A stretch of DNA of 64,000 nt from Frigoribacterium sp. PhB160 (GTDB lineage: Bacteria; Actinomycetota; Actinomycetes; Actinomycetales; Microbacteriaceae). A model generated the notes under the pieces. It was not told where the DNA came from. It ran no database searches and saw only the letters and a program-made list of their open reading frames with translations. This document shows positions 8,716 through 15,827 of this stretch, in pieces. The position numbers and the translations under genes are program-made. The stretch spans positions 434,001 through 498,000 of the forward strand of contig NZ_RKIE01000003.1 of assembly GCF_003751785.1 (NCBI RefSeq). The letters run 5' to 3'. Within the stretch, counting starts at the first letter, position 1; each line of letters begins with the position of its first letter.

Positions 8716-10176
8716 GTGACCACCTCATCGACCGCATCCGTCCCGACCGCCGAGGCGGCGCCTCCCTCGTCCCGCCGCTGGTGGGTGCTCGTCATCGTCG
8801 GGCTCGCCCAGCTCGTCGTCGTGCTCGACGGCACCATCGTCAACATCGCCCTGCCGCAGGCCCAGGCCGAGCTCGGCCTGAGCGACGAGAACCGCCAGTG
8901 GGTCGTGACCGCCTACGCCCTCGCCTTCGGCGCCCTGCTGCTGCTCGGCGGCCGCATCGCCGACTTCTGGGGCCGCAAGCGCACCTTCATCGTCGGCATG
9001 ATCGGCTTCGGCGCGGCCTCCGCGTTCGGCGGCGTCGTCGAGACGGGCGAGCTGCTCGTCACGGCCCGCGCCCTGCAGGGCGTCTTCGCGGCGCTGCTGG
9101 CCCCGGCGGCCCTCGCCGTCCTCACCACCACCTTCAGCCGCGGCCGCGAGCGGAACACCGCGTTCGCCGTCTTCGGCGCCATCTCGGGAGCGGGCGCCGC
9201 GGTCGGCCTGGTGCTCGGCGGCGTGCTCACCGAGTTCGTCAGCTGGCGCTGGTGCCTGCTCGTCAACGTGCCGATCGTGCTCGTCGCGATCGTCGCCGCC
9301 GCGCTCGTCGTGCGCGAGAGCAAGGCCGAGGGCGACAACCGCCTCGACGTCGTCGGCACGGTCGTCGTCGCGCTCGGCCTCGCGTCGCTCGTCTACGGAT
9401 TCACGCAGGCCGAGGACGGCTGGGGCTCCGCTGTCGTCATCGGCTTCATCGCCCTCGGCGCGGGCCTGCTCGCGCTCTTCGTGCTCGTGCAGAAGCGCAG
9501 CGACCACCCGCTGTTGCCCCTCGGCGTGCTGACGAACCGGGTGAGGGGCGGGGCGTTCCTCGTGCAGATGATCGTCGGCAGCGTCATGATCGGCGCGCTG
9601 CTGTACCTGACCTTCCACCTGCAGATCGTGCTCGGCTTCGGCCCGCTCGAGGCCGGCCTCGCCACCCTGCCGATGACCGTCGTCATCATGGTGATGGCGC
9701 CGATCCTCACGAAGCTGCTGCCCGTGATCGGCCCGCGCGTGCTGATGATCGTCGGCCCGGTCGTCGCGGCGATCGGCCTGTTCTGGCTGTCGATGGTCAC
9801 CGTCGACGGCGCCTACGCCACGCACGTGCTGCCCGCGCTCATCGTCATGGGCGTCGGCCTCGCCGGCGTCTTCGTGCCGATGCAGAACCTCGCGCTCGCC
9901 GGGGTCGCGCCGCACGAGGCCGGGGCGGCCAGCGCCACCTCGAACGCCATGATGCAGATCGGCGGATCGATCGGCCTCGCGGTCTACACGAACCTGTACG
10001 CGTCGGCCGCGGCCGGCAGCTCGGCGGAGGGCTTCGGCGCGCTCGTCGACGGCTACTCGGCGGCGTTCGTCGCGGCCGGAGTCGCGACGCTGATCGCGGC
10101 GGTCATCTCGTTCGCGATGATCCGCGGCACGAAGGAGGAGCTGCTGCCCTCCGGCCCGGTCGTGCACATGGGCTGA
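8716..10176 (+). CDS. MFS drug-efflux transporter, DHA2 type (14 TM)
   Basis: A 486-residue inner-membrane proton antiporter. Alternating hydrophobic helices begin at RRWWVLVIVGLAQLVVVLD. The early motif LDGTIVNIALPQAQAEL and the loop GGRIADFWGRKRTF (motif A) are typical of the EmrB/QacA group. I chose the GTG at 8716 because AGGAGA stands 3-8 bases before it and the upstream frame is not membrane-like. The TAGGAT -10 at 8631 implies a ~70-nt leader. Control by the divergent tetR is likely. Substrate unknown. Confidence 0.9.
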   Translation: MTTSSTASVPTAEAAPPSSRRWWVLVIVGLAQLVVVLDGTIVNIALPQAQAELGLSDENRQWVVTAYALAFGALLLLGGRIADFWGRKRTFIVGMIGFGAASAFGGVVETGELLVTARALQGVFAALLAPAALAVLTTTFSRGRERNTAFAVFGAISGAGAAVGLVLGGVLTEFVSWRWCLLVNVPIVLVAIVAAALVVRESKAEGDNRLDVVGTVVVALGLASLVYGFTQAEDGWGSAVVIGFIALGAGLLALFVLVQKRSDHPLLPLGVLTNRVRGGAFLVQMIVGSVMIGALLYLTFHLQIVLGFGPLEAGLATLPMTVVIMVMAPILTKLLPVIGPRVLMIVGPVVAAIGLFWLSMVTVDGAYATHVLPALIVMGVGLAGVFVPMQNLALAGVAPHEAGAASATSNAMMQIGGSIGLAVYTNLYASAAAGSSAEGFGALVDGYSAAFVAAGVATLIAAVISFAMIRGTKEELLPSGPVVHMG

Positions 10177-10201
10177 CGCCCCCGGCGCACTGCCCGCCGC
10201 G

Positions 10202-10261
10202 GAACCCCGTTCCGTTCAGAGAACCACGTTCCTTCGTGGTTCTGTGGACGGAACGGGGTTC
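10202..10261. repeat. 60-bp palindromic repeat family A, copy 1
   Basis: Starts with GAACCCCGTTCCGTTC and ends with GGACGGAACGGGGTTC; inner arms AGAACCACG and CGTGGTTCT also pair. It is the first of three copies between the convergent MFS and NADH dehydrogenase genes; a fourth is at 41766. Confidence 0.8.
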
Positions 10262-10345
10262 TTCGCGTGCGGGCGTGCGGGCGTGGTGCGGGGTGCGGGC
10301 CGGGTGCGGGGCGCCGGGTGCCGCCGCGCGGCCGGCCGGGGCCCG

Positions 10346-10384
10346 GGGAGGCGCGGTGGGCGCCCGGCGCACCCCGCGCCTCCC
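10346..10384. terminator. Inverted GGAGGCGCGG pair
   Basis: GGGAGGCGCGG (10346-10356) pairs with CCGCGCCTCCC (10374-10384), an 11-bp stem between convergent genes. The terminator role is inferred; there is no T-tract. Confidence 0.5.
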
Positions 10385-10403
10385 GCGGTCCCCGCCTCAC
10401 GAT

Positions 10404-10463
10404 GAACCACGTTCCGATCCATGAACCACGAAGCTTCGCGGTTCATCGCTCGGAACGCGGTTC
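10404..10463. repeat. 60-bp palindromic repeat family A, copy 2 (diverged)
   Basis: Same layout as copy 1: GAACCACGTTCCGATCC on the left, an AAGCTT centre, CGGAACGCGGTTC on the right. Several changes in one arm are matched in the other (GAACCRCG with CGYGGTTC), so the stem is kept. Confidence 0.75.
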
Positions 10464-10494
10464 GCGGCGAGCGACCCGGCTCAGCCACCGCGAA

Positions 10495-10554
10495 GAACCC
10501 CGTTCCGTTCGAAGAACCCCGTTGCTTCGTGGTTCTCCGAACGGAACGGGGCTC
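10495..10554. repeat. 60-bp palindromic repeat family A, copy 3
   Basis: GAACCCCGTTCCGTTCGAAG on the left mirrors CCGAACGGAACGGGGCTC on the right. It is followed directly by a GCAGCC hexamer tract (10562-10590) that abuts the NADH dehydrogenase stop codon. Confidence 0.8.
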
Positions 10555-10592
10555 CGAGCGTGCCGCAGCCGCAGCCGCAGCCGCAGCCGCGG

Positions 10593-11906
10593 CTACTCCG
10601 ACTTCTCGCTCTGCCACTCCTCGGGGGCGCGGTCGCCGTTCGGGCGGACCGGTCGCACGTCGCCGACGATCGGGATCGCGCGCTTGCGCAGGGCCCACAG
10701 GTACCGCACGAAGAAGTGGGTGAGCGTCGACAGGCGGTTGCCGTTGCCGAGCAGGCTCGTGATGTGGACGAACACCCAGAGCAGCCACGCGACCGGCCCG
10801 ATCATCGTGACGCCGCTCGGCAGCTGGACCACGGCGGCGTTGGTGCCGACCGTCGCCATCGTGCCCTTGTCGTGGTACTTGAAGCGCTCGAGGCGCTTGC
10901 CCGCGAGCATCCGCTGGATCTGCTCGCCGATGTGCTCGCCGCCCTGGATCGCCGGCTGGGCCAGCTGCGCGAGGGCGTCGTCGGTGGCCGCGATGTCGCC
11001 CGCGGCGAAGATGCGGTCGAGGCCCTTGACCGTGAGGTCGTCGTTGACCTGGATCCGCCCGCCGTGCGTCTGCGGCACGCCCCAGCTCGCGACCTCGGAG
11101 TGGGCGGCGACGCCGGTCGCCCAGATGACGAGCTCTGCCGGGATGAACTGGCCGTCGGCGGCGACGACGCCGTCGGGCCGCACCTCCTCGACGCCGGTGT
11201 CGAGCCGCAGGTCGACGCCGCGCTTGCGCAGCACCTTGGCCGCGTAGCGCCGGAGGCGCGGGGCGAACGGCTTGAGGAGCTCGCCGCTTCGGTGCACCAG
11301 CGTGATGGTGATGCTCGAGGCGTCGATCTCGGGGTAGGCGTCCTTGAGGGCCTGGTCGCGGAGCTCCGCGAGCGAGCCCGCCATCTCGACGCCGGTCGCC
11401 CCGCCGCCGACGATGACGACCCGCACCTCGCCGCTGCCCTGCGAGGCGGCCGCGTTCTCGAGCTGGGTGAAGAGCTCGTCGCGGATGCGCAGCGCCTGCG
11501 AGCGGGAGTACATCGAGTAGGCGTACTCGTAGGCGCCCTTCGTGCCGAAGTAGCTGGTGTTGACGCCGTTGGCGAGCACGAGGGCGTCGTAGGCGATCTC
11601 TTCTCCGTCGCGGAGCGTGATGATGCGCTCGTCGGCGCGGACGGTGGTGAGCAGCCCGTGGCGGAACTCCGCGTTCGACTGCTTCGAGCGCAGGCTGCGG
11701 AGGAAGTAGGTCACGTCGCCGGCGTTGAGGCCGCCCGTGGCCACCTGGTACATGAGCGGCTGGAACATGTTGTAGACGTGGCGGTCGATCAGCGTGATGC
11801 GGACGTCGGCGTGACGGAGCGCCCGCATGGTCGCGATGCCGGCGAAGCCTCCTCCGACGATGACGACGTGGGGACGGCGGTCTCCGGCGCGGGGGTCTTC
11901 GGCCAT
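10593..11906 (-). CDS. ndh: Type II NADH dehydrogenase (NAD(P)/FAD-dependent oxidoreductase)
   Basis: A 437-residue peripheral membrane flavoprotein that passes electrons from NADH to menaquinone without pumping protons. The FAD Rossmann motif VVIVGGGFAGI lies at about 13-23. A second GGGATGVEMAGSL near 165 binds NADH. FAAGDIAA is the second FAD-contact motif. The C-terminus is a hydrophobic, membrane-binding segment (VAWLLWVFVHI...HFFVRYLW). I chose the ATG at 11906 because AGGAG sits 8 bases upstream; the frame is open to 11999 but that stretch is non-conserved. It probably stands alone, downstream of a small hypothetical gene on the same strand. Confidence 0.93.
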   Translation of the reverse strand: MAEDPRAGDRRPHVVIVGGGFAGIATMRALRHADVRITLIDRHVYNMFQPLMYQVATGGLNAGDVTYFLRSLRSKQSNAEFRHGLLTTVRADERIITLRDGEEIAYDALVLANGVNTSYFGTKGAYEYAYSMYSRSQALRIRDELFTQLENAAASQGSGEVRVVIVGGGATGVEMAGSLAELRDQALKDAYPEIDASSITITLVHRSGELLKPFAPRLRRYAAKVLRKRGVDLRLDTGVEEVRPDGVVAADGQFIPAELVIWATGVAAHSEVASWGVPQTHGGRIQVNDDLTVKGLDRIFAAGDIAATDDALAQLAQPAIQGGEHIGEQIQRMLAGKRLERFKYHDKGTMATVGTNAAVVQLPSGVTMIGPVAWLLWVFVHITSLLGNGNRLSTLTHFFVRYLWALRKRAIPIVGDVRPVRPNGDRAPEEWQSEKSE

Positions 11907-12017
11907 GGTGGTGCTCCTGCGGTCTGGGGTGCGGCGGTGGTCGCCGTCGACCCCGGGGGCGGGCGCGATCGTGTCGCACCCGGGGTCAAGGCTACCCACT
12001 GTGCAGGCTCTGGGCAG

Positions 12018-12332
12018 CTACTCAGGATCGTCGGCGGAGGGCGCCTCGCCGAGCAGCGCGCCGTGCGACTGCGCGAGCTCGTGTCTCATGTACGCGACGG
12101 CCTCGCGGTTGTCGGGCTCGGGCAGGTCGCTGACGACGGTCTCGGCCATGAGCGGCGTGCCGAGGTCGAGGAGGAAGGTCGCCACGACGGCGGCGCCGCG
12201 GTCGTCCACCGCCGCGAGCTGCACGGTGTCGCCGCCGCCGAACTGGGCGATGACGGCGGCGTACTCGAGCAGCACCTCGGCTGCCTCGTCGCCGACCAGG
12301 AGGCTCCGCGAGCTGAACGTCACGAGCTTCAT
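12018..12332 (-). CDS. Conserved small protein of unknown function, 104 aa
   Basis: I do not recognise a family. The acidic 104-residue protein (MKLVTFSSRSLLVGDEAAEVLLEY...) alternates helices and strands, has no membrane segment or cysteines, and ends in an acidic tail. Coding character is good: G/C third positions and no competing frame. It precedes ndh on the same strand with 111 bases between them. The 12333-12555 gap upstream is a divergent promoter region, with TACCGT at 12443-12448 facing the plus-strand gene. Confidence 0.6.
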   Translation of the reverse strand: MKLVTFSSRSLLVGDEAAEVLLEYAAVIAQFGGGDTVQLAAVDDRGAAVVATFLLDLGTPLMAETVVSDLPEPDNREAVAYMRHELAQSHGALLGEAPSADDPE

Positions 12333-12555
12333 CGCTGATTTGTACCGCGCCTGCGCCCTGCCGACCAGGGGCCCGCCCGGACATCACCCTGGTGAGAAGC
12401 CGGGTGGCGGCCGTGAGCCCGGACAGGGCCGTCACGTCCGCGTACCGTGAGGGCTGTCGGAGGCCCAGCCTCCCGGTCCGGTCCTGTTCCCGCCGATGCC
12501 GCTGCCGTTGCCGCAGCAGAGGGGCGATCCGAGAACAGAGAGCACAGGAGATGCC

Positions 12556-12834
12556 ATGAAGGGCTACGTGCTGTACCGCCCCCGTCCCGAGTCGTCGTCG
12601 GACATGATCCGCCACGACCGCGAGGCCGGCGACAAGCTCACGCTCGTCGCGTCGCTCGAGGAGCTCGTGCCGGCCGACGCCGAGCTGAGCGGCCTCGTCG
12701 TCGACGACGGCGAACCGTGGGAGGCGCGGCGTGCGCCCCAGGAGCAGCCCGAGATCCCGACGGGGCCGGGCCTCGCCCCCGTCACCCCGATCTTCGGACT
12801 GCCCCGGTCGCGGGCGAAGGTCACGAAGTCATAA
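12556..12834 (+). CDS. Small hypothetical protein, 92 aa
   Basis: Unrecognised. Begins MKGYVLYRPRPESSSDMIRHDRE, charged and soluble, with a proline-rich C-terminal third ending in a basic segment. The ATG at 12556 has CAGGAG about 6 bases upstream. The frame is open from 12496, but the ribosome site decides for this ATG. The probable -10 TACCGT at 12443 gives a ~100-nt leader. It is followed after 75 bases by a lipoprotein gene on the same strand, which could share its transcript. Confidence 0.6.
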   Translation: MKGYVLYRPRPESSSDMIRHDREAGDKLTLVASLEELVPADAELSGLVVDDGEPWEARRAPQEQPEIPTGPGLAPVTPIFGLPRSRAKVTKS

Positions 12835-12909
12835 CGGCACCAACCCTTTTCCGTGAGGGCGGCGAACCCCTTGCATCCCCACCGGGAAATCACAGAAAAG
12901 GACCTGATC

Positions 12910-13617
12910 ATGAACGCTTTCACGCGCAAGAACATCGTCAAGGCCGGCCTGGGCGTCGTCGCCTCGGGCGCCCTCGTCTTCTCCCTCGCCGCCTGCTCCA
13001 TGGACGACGCCGGATCCACTGACACCAGCTCCGCGTCGTCGTCGGCGTCCGAGCCCGCCGCGGAGGCCACCCCCCTGGCCTCGATCGCCGACCTCAGCAA
13101 CGGCGTCGACACCGAGGTCACCGTCGACCAGAGCTTCGTCGACGCCCTCACGAGCCTCGGCCTGACCCCCGGCGTCGTCGGCTCCGCCACCTTCGACGGC
13201 GGCACCGGCACCTTCGCCTTCCCGATCACGGGCGGCAACGTCGACTACTACGACCCCGCCAGCGACGTGCGTCCGTACGTGCAGGGCGAGATCGACCACG
13301 ACGGCTCGGGCCTCAGCCTGACCGCCGGCGACACCGTCGTCGAGCTCAGCGACTTCCGCATCGACCCGGGCGAGTCCAAGCTCTACGGCACCGTGACCGC
13401 CAACGGCGAGGTCGCCGCGGAGGACGCGTACCTGTTCAACCTCTACGGCGGCTCGCTGAAGCCCCTCCAGACCGACGGCGACAACGCCATCCTCGAGGGC
13501 ACCACGGTGCACATCAGCCCCGACGCCGCCGCGCTGCTGAACACCACGTTCGGCACGACCGCGGTCCAGGACGAGATGCTCGTCGGCGTCGCCAAGATCA
13601 CCGTCGCCACCAAGTAG
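12910..13617 (+). CDS. Secreted lipoprotein of unknown family
   Basis: 235 residues. The signal peptide MNAFTRKNIVKAGLGVVASG leads to a lipobox SLAAC near residue 29, then a Ser/Thr/Ala linker and a beta-rich domain (residues ~60-235) with repeated Gly-turns. The segment SATFDGGTGTFAFPITGG followed by GEIDHDGSGLSLTAGDT vaguely recalls HtaA-type domains, but I could not match the family. The ATG at 12910 follows AAAAGGA at good distance. Transcription ends at the strong terminator 13673-13704. Confidence 0.75.
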   Translation: MNAFTRKNIVKAGLGVVASGALVFSLAACSMDDAGSTDTSSASSSASEPAAEATPLASIADLSNGVDTEVTVDQSFVDALTSLGLTPGVVGSATFDGGTGTFAFPITGGNVDYYDPASDVRPYVQGEIDHDGSGLSLTAGDTVVELSDFRIDPGESKLYGTVTANGEVAAEDAYLFNLYGGSLKPLQTDGDNAILEGTTVHISPDAAALLNTTFGTTAVQDEMLVGVAKITVATK

Positions 13618-13672
13618 CACCCCGACAGGCGACGGCCCACGCCGACGCCCACCACGTCGGCGTTCCCGGTGG

Positions 13673-13704
13673 AGCCCCGCTGCGCATCGCGCAGCGGGGC
13701 TTTT
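13673..13704 (+). terminator. Rho-independent terminator of the lipoprotein gene
   Basis: AGCCCCGCTGCGC and GCGCAGCGGGGCT form a perfect 13-bp stem with a 3-base loop, followed by a short T run (part of it is the last stem base). This is the most canonical terminator in the window. Confidence 0.85.
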
Positions 13705-13766
13705 CCGCACCCCGGGGCTTTTCCGCGCCCCGGGCGCCAGGGCCCCGGGGCGCACGGCGCGGGACG

Positions 13767-13809
13767 GCAGGAGGCGCGGTGTCCGACCTGCGGACACCGC
13801 GCCTCCTGC
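13767..13809. terminator. Perfect 19-bp hairpin built on the GGAGGCGCGG word
   Basis: GCAGGAGGCGCGGTGTCCG (13767-13785) and its exact complement (13791-13809) enclose a 5-base loop, ACCTG. It lies 60 bases after the canonical terminator and 17 bases before the stop of the minus-strand gene at 13826, so it can serve the minus-strand transcript. Confidence 0.65.
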
Positions 13810-13825
13810 GGGGATCGCCCCGGCG

Positions 13826-14086
13826 TCAGCCGCCGAGGACGACCGCGCCCGTGTGGGTGCGGATCGTCGTGGTGCGCGTCGCGAAGCGGTCGAGCTGGGC
13901 GCGCACGTAGCGGCCGAGCGAGGTGCGCTGCACGGAGGGCGTCACGTACGCCCCGATCGTGGTCATGTCGCGTGCCGTCGAGGAGACGTACGAGCCGACG
14001 GTCGCGTCGCGACGGGCCGTGCTCGTGAACTGGCCGCCGAGCGGGAAGGGCTGCGCGGGGGCGGTGCGGGTGCTGCTGGTGCTCAT
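13826..14086 (-). CDS. Small hypothetical protein, 86 aa
   Basis: Unrecognised. It has three short repeated units of the form (T/S)xGxYVxxxxR: TVGSYVSSTARD, TIGAYVTPSVQR and SLGRYVRAQLDR. Basic, no membrane segment, no cysteine. The ATG at 14086 has an AGGAG site upstream. The internal repeats argue for a real structured or binding protein. It is divergent from the FetB-like gene. Confidence 0.55.
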   Translation of the reverse strand: MSTSSTRTAPAQPFPLGGQFTSTARRDATVGSYVSSTARDMTTIGAYVTPSVQRTSLGRYVRAQLDRFATRTTTIRTHTGAVVLGG

Positions 14087-14249
14087 GGGGGCTCCTGTCG
14101 GTCGTTCGCCGACGGGCCGGGCCGTCGGGGGAGACCAGGTCTGTCGTCACCGTCGGCGTGGTCCCCACCCTAGCCCTTCTTTTGAGTAGTTCAAAACAAC
14201 GCGGATCATCGGCGTGTCCCGAGCCCCGACGGGGAGCGCGGCGGGGCGG

Positions 14250-14255
14250 TAGCGT
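14250..14255 (+). promoter_or_regulatory. Leaderless -10 of the FetB-like gene
   Basis: TAGCGT, then 6 bases, then the GTG start at 14262; no ribosome site precedes the start. Confidence 0.6.
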
Positions 14256-14261
14256 CGGCCC

Positions 14262-15011
14262 GTGACCTTGCTCCTGCCCGCGCTCGTCACCGTCGTCGTG
14301 CTGACCGCCCTCGCCGCCGTCGTCGTGCGGGGCCTGGGGCTCGAGCAGCCCTGGCTGCAGCCGTGGGCGATGCTGCGGGCGGTCGTGCAGCTGGGGCTGC
14401 TCAGCCTCGTGCTCGTCGGGGTGATCGAGCGGCCGGCCTGGGTCGCGGCGTTCCTCGCCGCGATGGTGCTGGCCGCGGCGTGGACGGTGCGGTCGCGGCT
14501 GGGGCTGACGGCGCGCCTCCTGCCGCTGCTGGTCGGCGTCGTCGCCGCGTCGGCCGCGGTGCCGGTGGCGGTCGCGCTCGGGCTGGGCGCGGTCGAGCCG
14601 AGCCCACGCTACGTGCTGGCGGTCGGCGGCATCGTCGTCGGGAACGTCATGGCGGTGACGACGCTGATGGGACGCCTCCTGGGGGCGAGCCTGGTCGCCG
14701 ACCGCGACGAGATCGAGGGGTGGCTCGCGCTGGGCGCTGCTCCTCGGGTCGCGGCGCGGCGGGCGGTGCGCTCGGCGGCGTCGTCAGCGATCGTGCCGTC
14801 GACCGACCAGACCCGCACCACCGGGATCGTGACGCTGCCGGGTGCGTTCGTCGGCGCGGTGTTCGCGGGGGCGTCGCCGGTCGAGGCGGCGGCGTTCCAG
14901 CTCGTCGTGCTGGCCTGCATCATGGCGGGCGGTGCGCTGGCCGTCTCGCTCGTCTCATGGCGGTTCGGGGCGCCGCGCACGCTGCCGACCGAGGCGGCGC
15001 CGCTGCGCTGA
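14262..15011 (+). CDS. FetB/UPF0014-family ABC transporter permease
   Basis: A 249-residue membrane protein with about 7 hydrophobic helices. It matches the YbbM/FetB/ALS3 (UPF0014) family: LRAVVQLGLLSLVL near the start, VGGIVVGNVMAVTTLMG, EGWLALGA, and PSTDQTRTTGIVTLPGAFVG, the family hallmark. E. coli FetAB exports iron; plant STAR1/ALS3 relatives act in aluminium tolerance. Here no adjacent ATPase (FetA) gene is present, so the partner must be elsewhere. It converges on lysE with 22 bases between stops. Confidence 0.85.
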   Translation: MTLLLPALVTVVVLTALAAVVVRGLGLEQPWLQPWAMLRAVVQLGLLSLVLVGVIERPAWVAAFLAAMVLAAAWTVRSRLGLTARLLPLLVGVVAASAAVPVAVALGLGAVEPSPRYVLAVGGIVVGNVMAVTTLMGRLLGASLVADRDEIEGWLALGAAPRVAARRAVRSAASSAIVPSTDQTRTTGIVTLPGAFVGAVFAGASPVEAAAFQLVVLACIMAGGALAVSLVSWRFGAPRTLPTEAAPLR

Positions 15012-15033
15012 GGGCTCGCCCGGCACCGGCTGG

Positions 15034-15759
15034 TCAGCCGCCGACGAGCAGCTTCAGGCCGAGCGCGGCCATCACCACGGCGATGACGCCGTCGAGCACG
15101 CGCCACGCGCCCGGCCTCGCGAACAGCGGACGCAGGAGGCGCGACCCCAGGCCCAGCGCCGAGAACCAGACGACGCTGCCGGTCACCGCTCCCGCGGCCC
15201 ACCACCAGCGGAGGTCGCCGGGCTGCTGGTTGGCCACCGACCCGAGGAAGACGAGCGTGTCGAGGTACACGTGCGGGTTGAGCCACGTGAACGCGACCGC
15301 CGTGAGGACGGCCGCCCGCGTGGTCGTGGTCGTGGTCCCGGTCGCCTCTCGAGCACGAACACCCGCCCTCGGCAGATCTGCGTGCGCCGACTCGGCCGCG
15401 ACGGCTGCGTCCGCCGCGACGCCGGCGGCGACGTCGGCGGTCAGCGCTTCGCCCGAGGGCCGCAGCGCCCGCCGCGCCGCGAACACGGCGTACACGAGCA
15501 GGAACCCCGCGCCCACGACCCGCACCGCCGTCACGACCTGCGGCGCCGCCTCGACGACGGCGCCGACCCCCGCGACGCCCGCGGCGATGAGCACGGCGTC
15601 GCTCAGCGCGCAGACCAGCACGACCGGCACGGTCAGGCGGGTGCGCCCGAGCAGCCCGATGCGCAGCACGTAGGCGTTCTGGGCGCCGATCGCGACGATG
15701 AGGGCGAGGCCGGTGCCGAAGCCGAGCAGGGCGGTCGACAGGATGGTGGAGAGGGGCAC
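15034..15759 (-). CDS. lysE: LysE/ArgO-family basic amino acid exporter
   Basis: A 241-residue inner-membrane exporter with six hydrophobic segments. The N-terminus GFGTGLALIVAIGAQNAYVLRIG and the segment AFTWLNPHVYLDTLVFLGS are characteristic of LysE/ArgO, which exports lysine and arginine. A less conserved loop of about 60 residues lies in the middle. It is divergent from argP, its usual regulator. TAGCGT 6 bases before the GTG start makes it leaderless. Confidence 0.92.
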   Translation of the reverse strand: MPLSTILSTALLGFGTGLALIVAIGAQNAYVLRIGLLGRTRLTVPVVLVCALSDAVLIAAGVAGVGAVVEAAPQVVTAVRVVGAGFLLVYAVFAARRALRPSGEALTADVAAGVAADAAVAAESAHADLPRAGVRAREATGTTTTTTRAAVLTAVAFTWLNPHVYLDTLVFLGSVANQQPGDLRWWWAAGAVTGSVVWFSALGLGSRLLRPLFARPGAWRVLDGVIAVVMAALGLKLLVGG

Positions 15760-15765
15760 GGCTCG

Positions 15766-15771
15766 ACGCTA
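15766..15771 (-). promoter_or_regulatory. Leaderless -10 of lysE
   Basis: Minus-strand TAGCGT, 6-base spacer, GTG start at 15759. Confidence 0.6.
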
Positions 15772-15815
15772 CGGCCGCGAGGGCGATCGTCGTAGCTAAT
15801 GCGATGCATGAGTCA

Positions 15816-15821
15816 TAAGCT
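15816..15821 (+). promoter_or_regulatory. Leaderless -10 of argP
   Basis: TAAGCT, 6-base spacer, ATG at 15828. The 15772-15815 stretch, including the palindrome ATGCAT at 15804-15809, is AT-richer than its surroundings and is the probable LysR-type binding site for both genes. Confidence 0.55.
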
Positions 15822-15827
15822 CACGTG

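Noticed and set aside
10202-10554. CRISPR array in the repeated gap
   Set aside because: The units are palindromes of ~60 bases with diverged arms and irregular spacing, with no spacer-repeat alternation and no cas genes.
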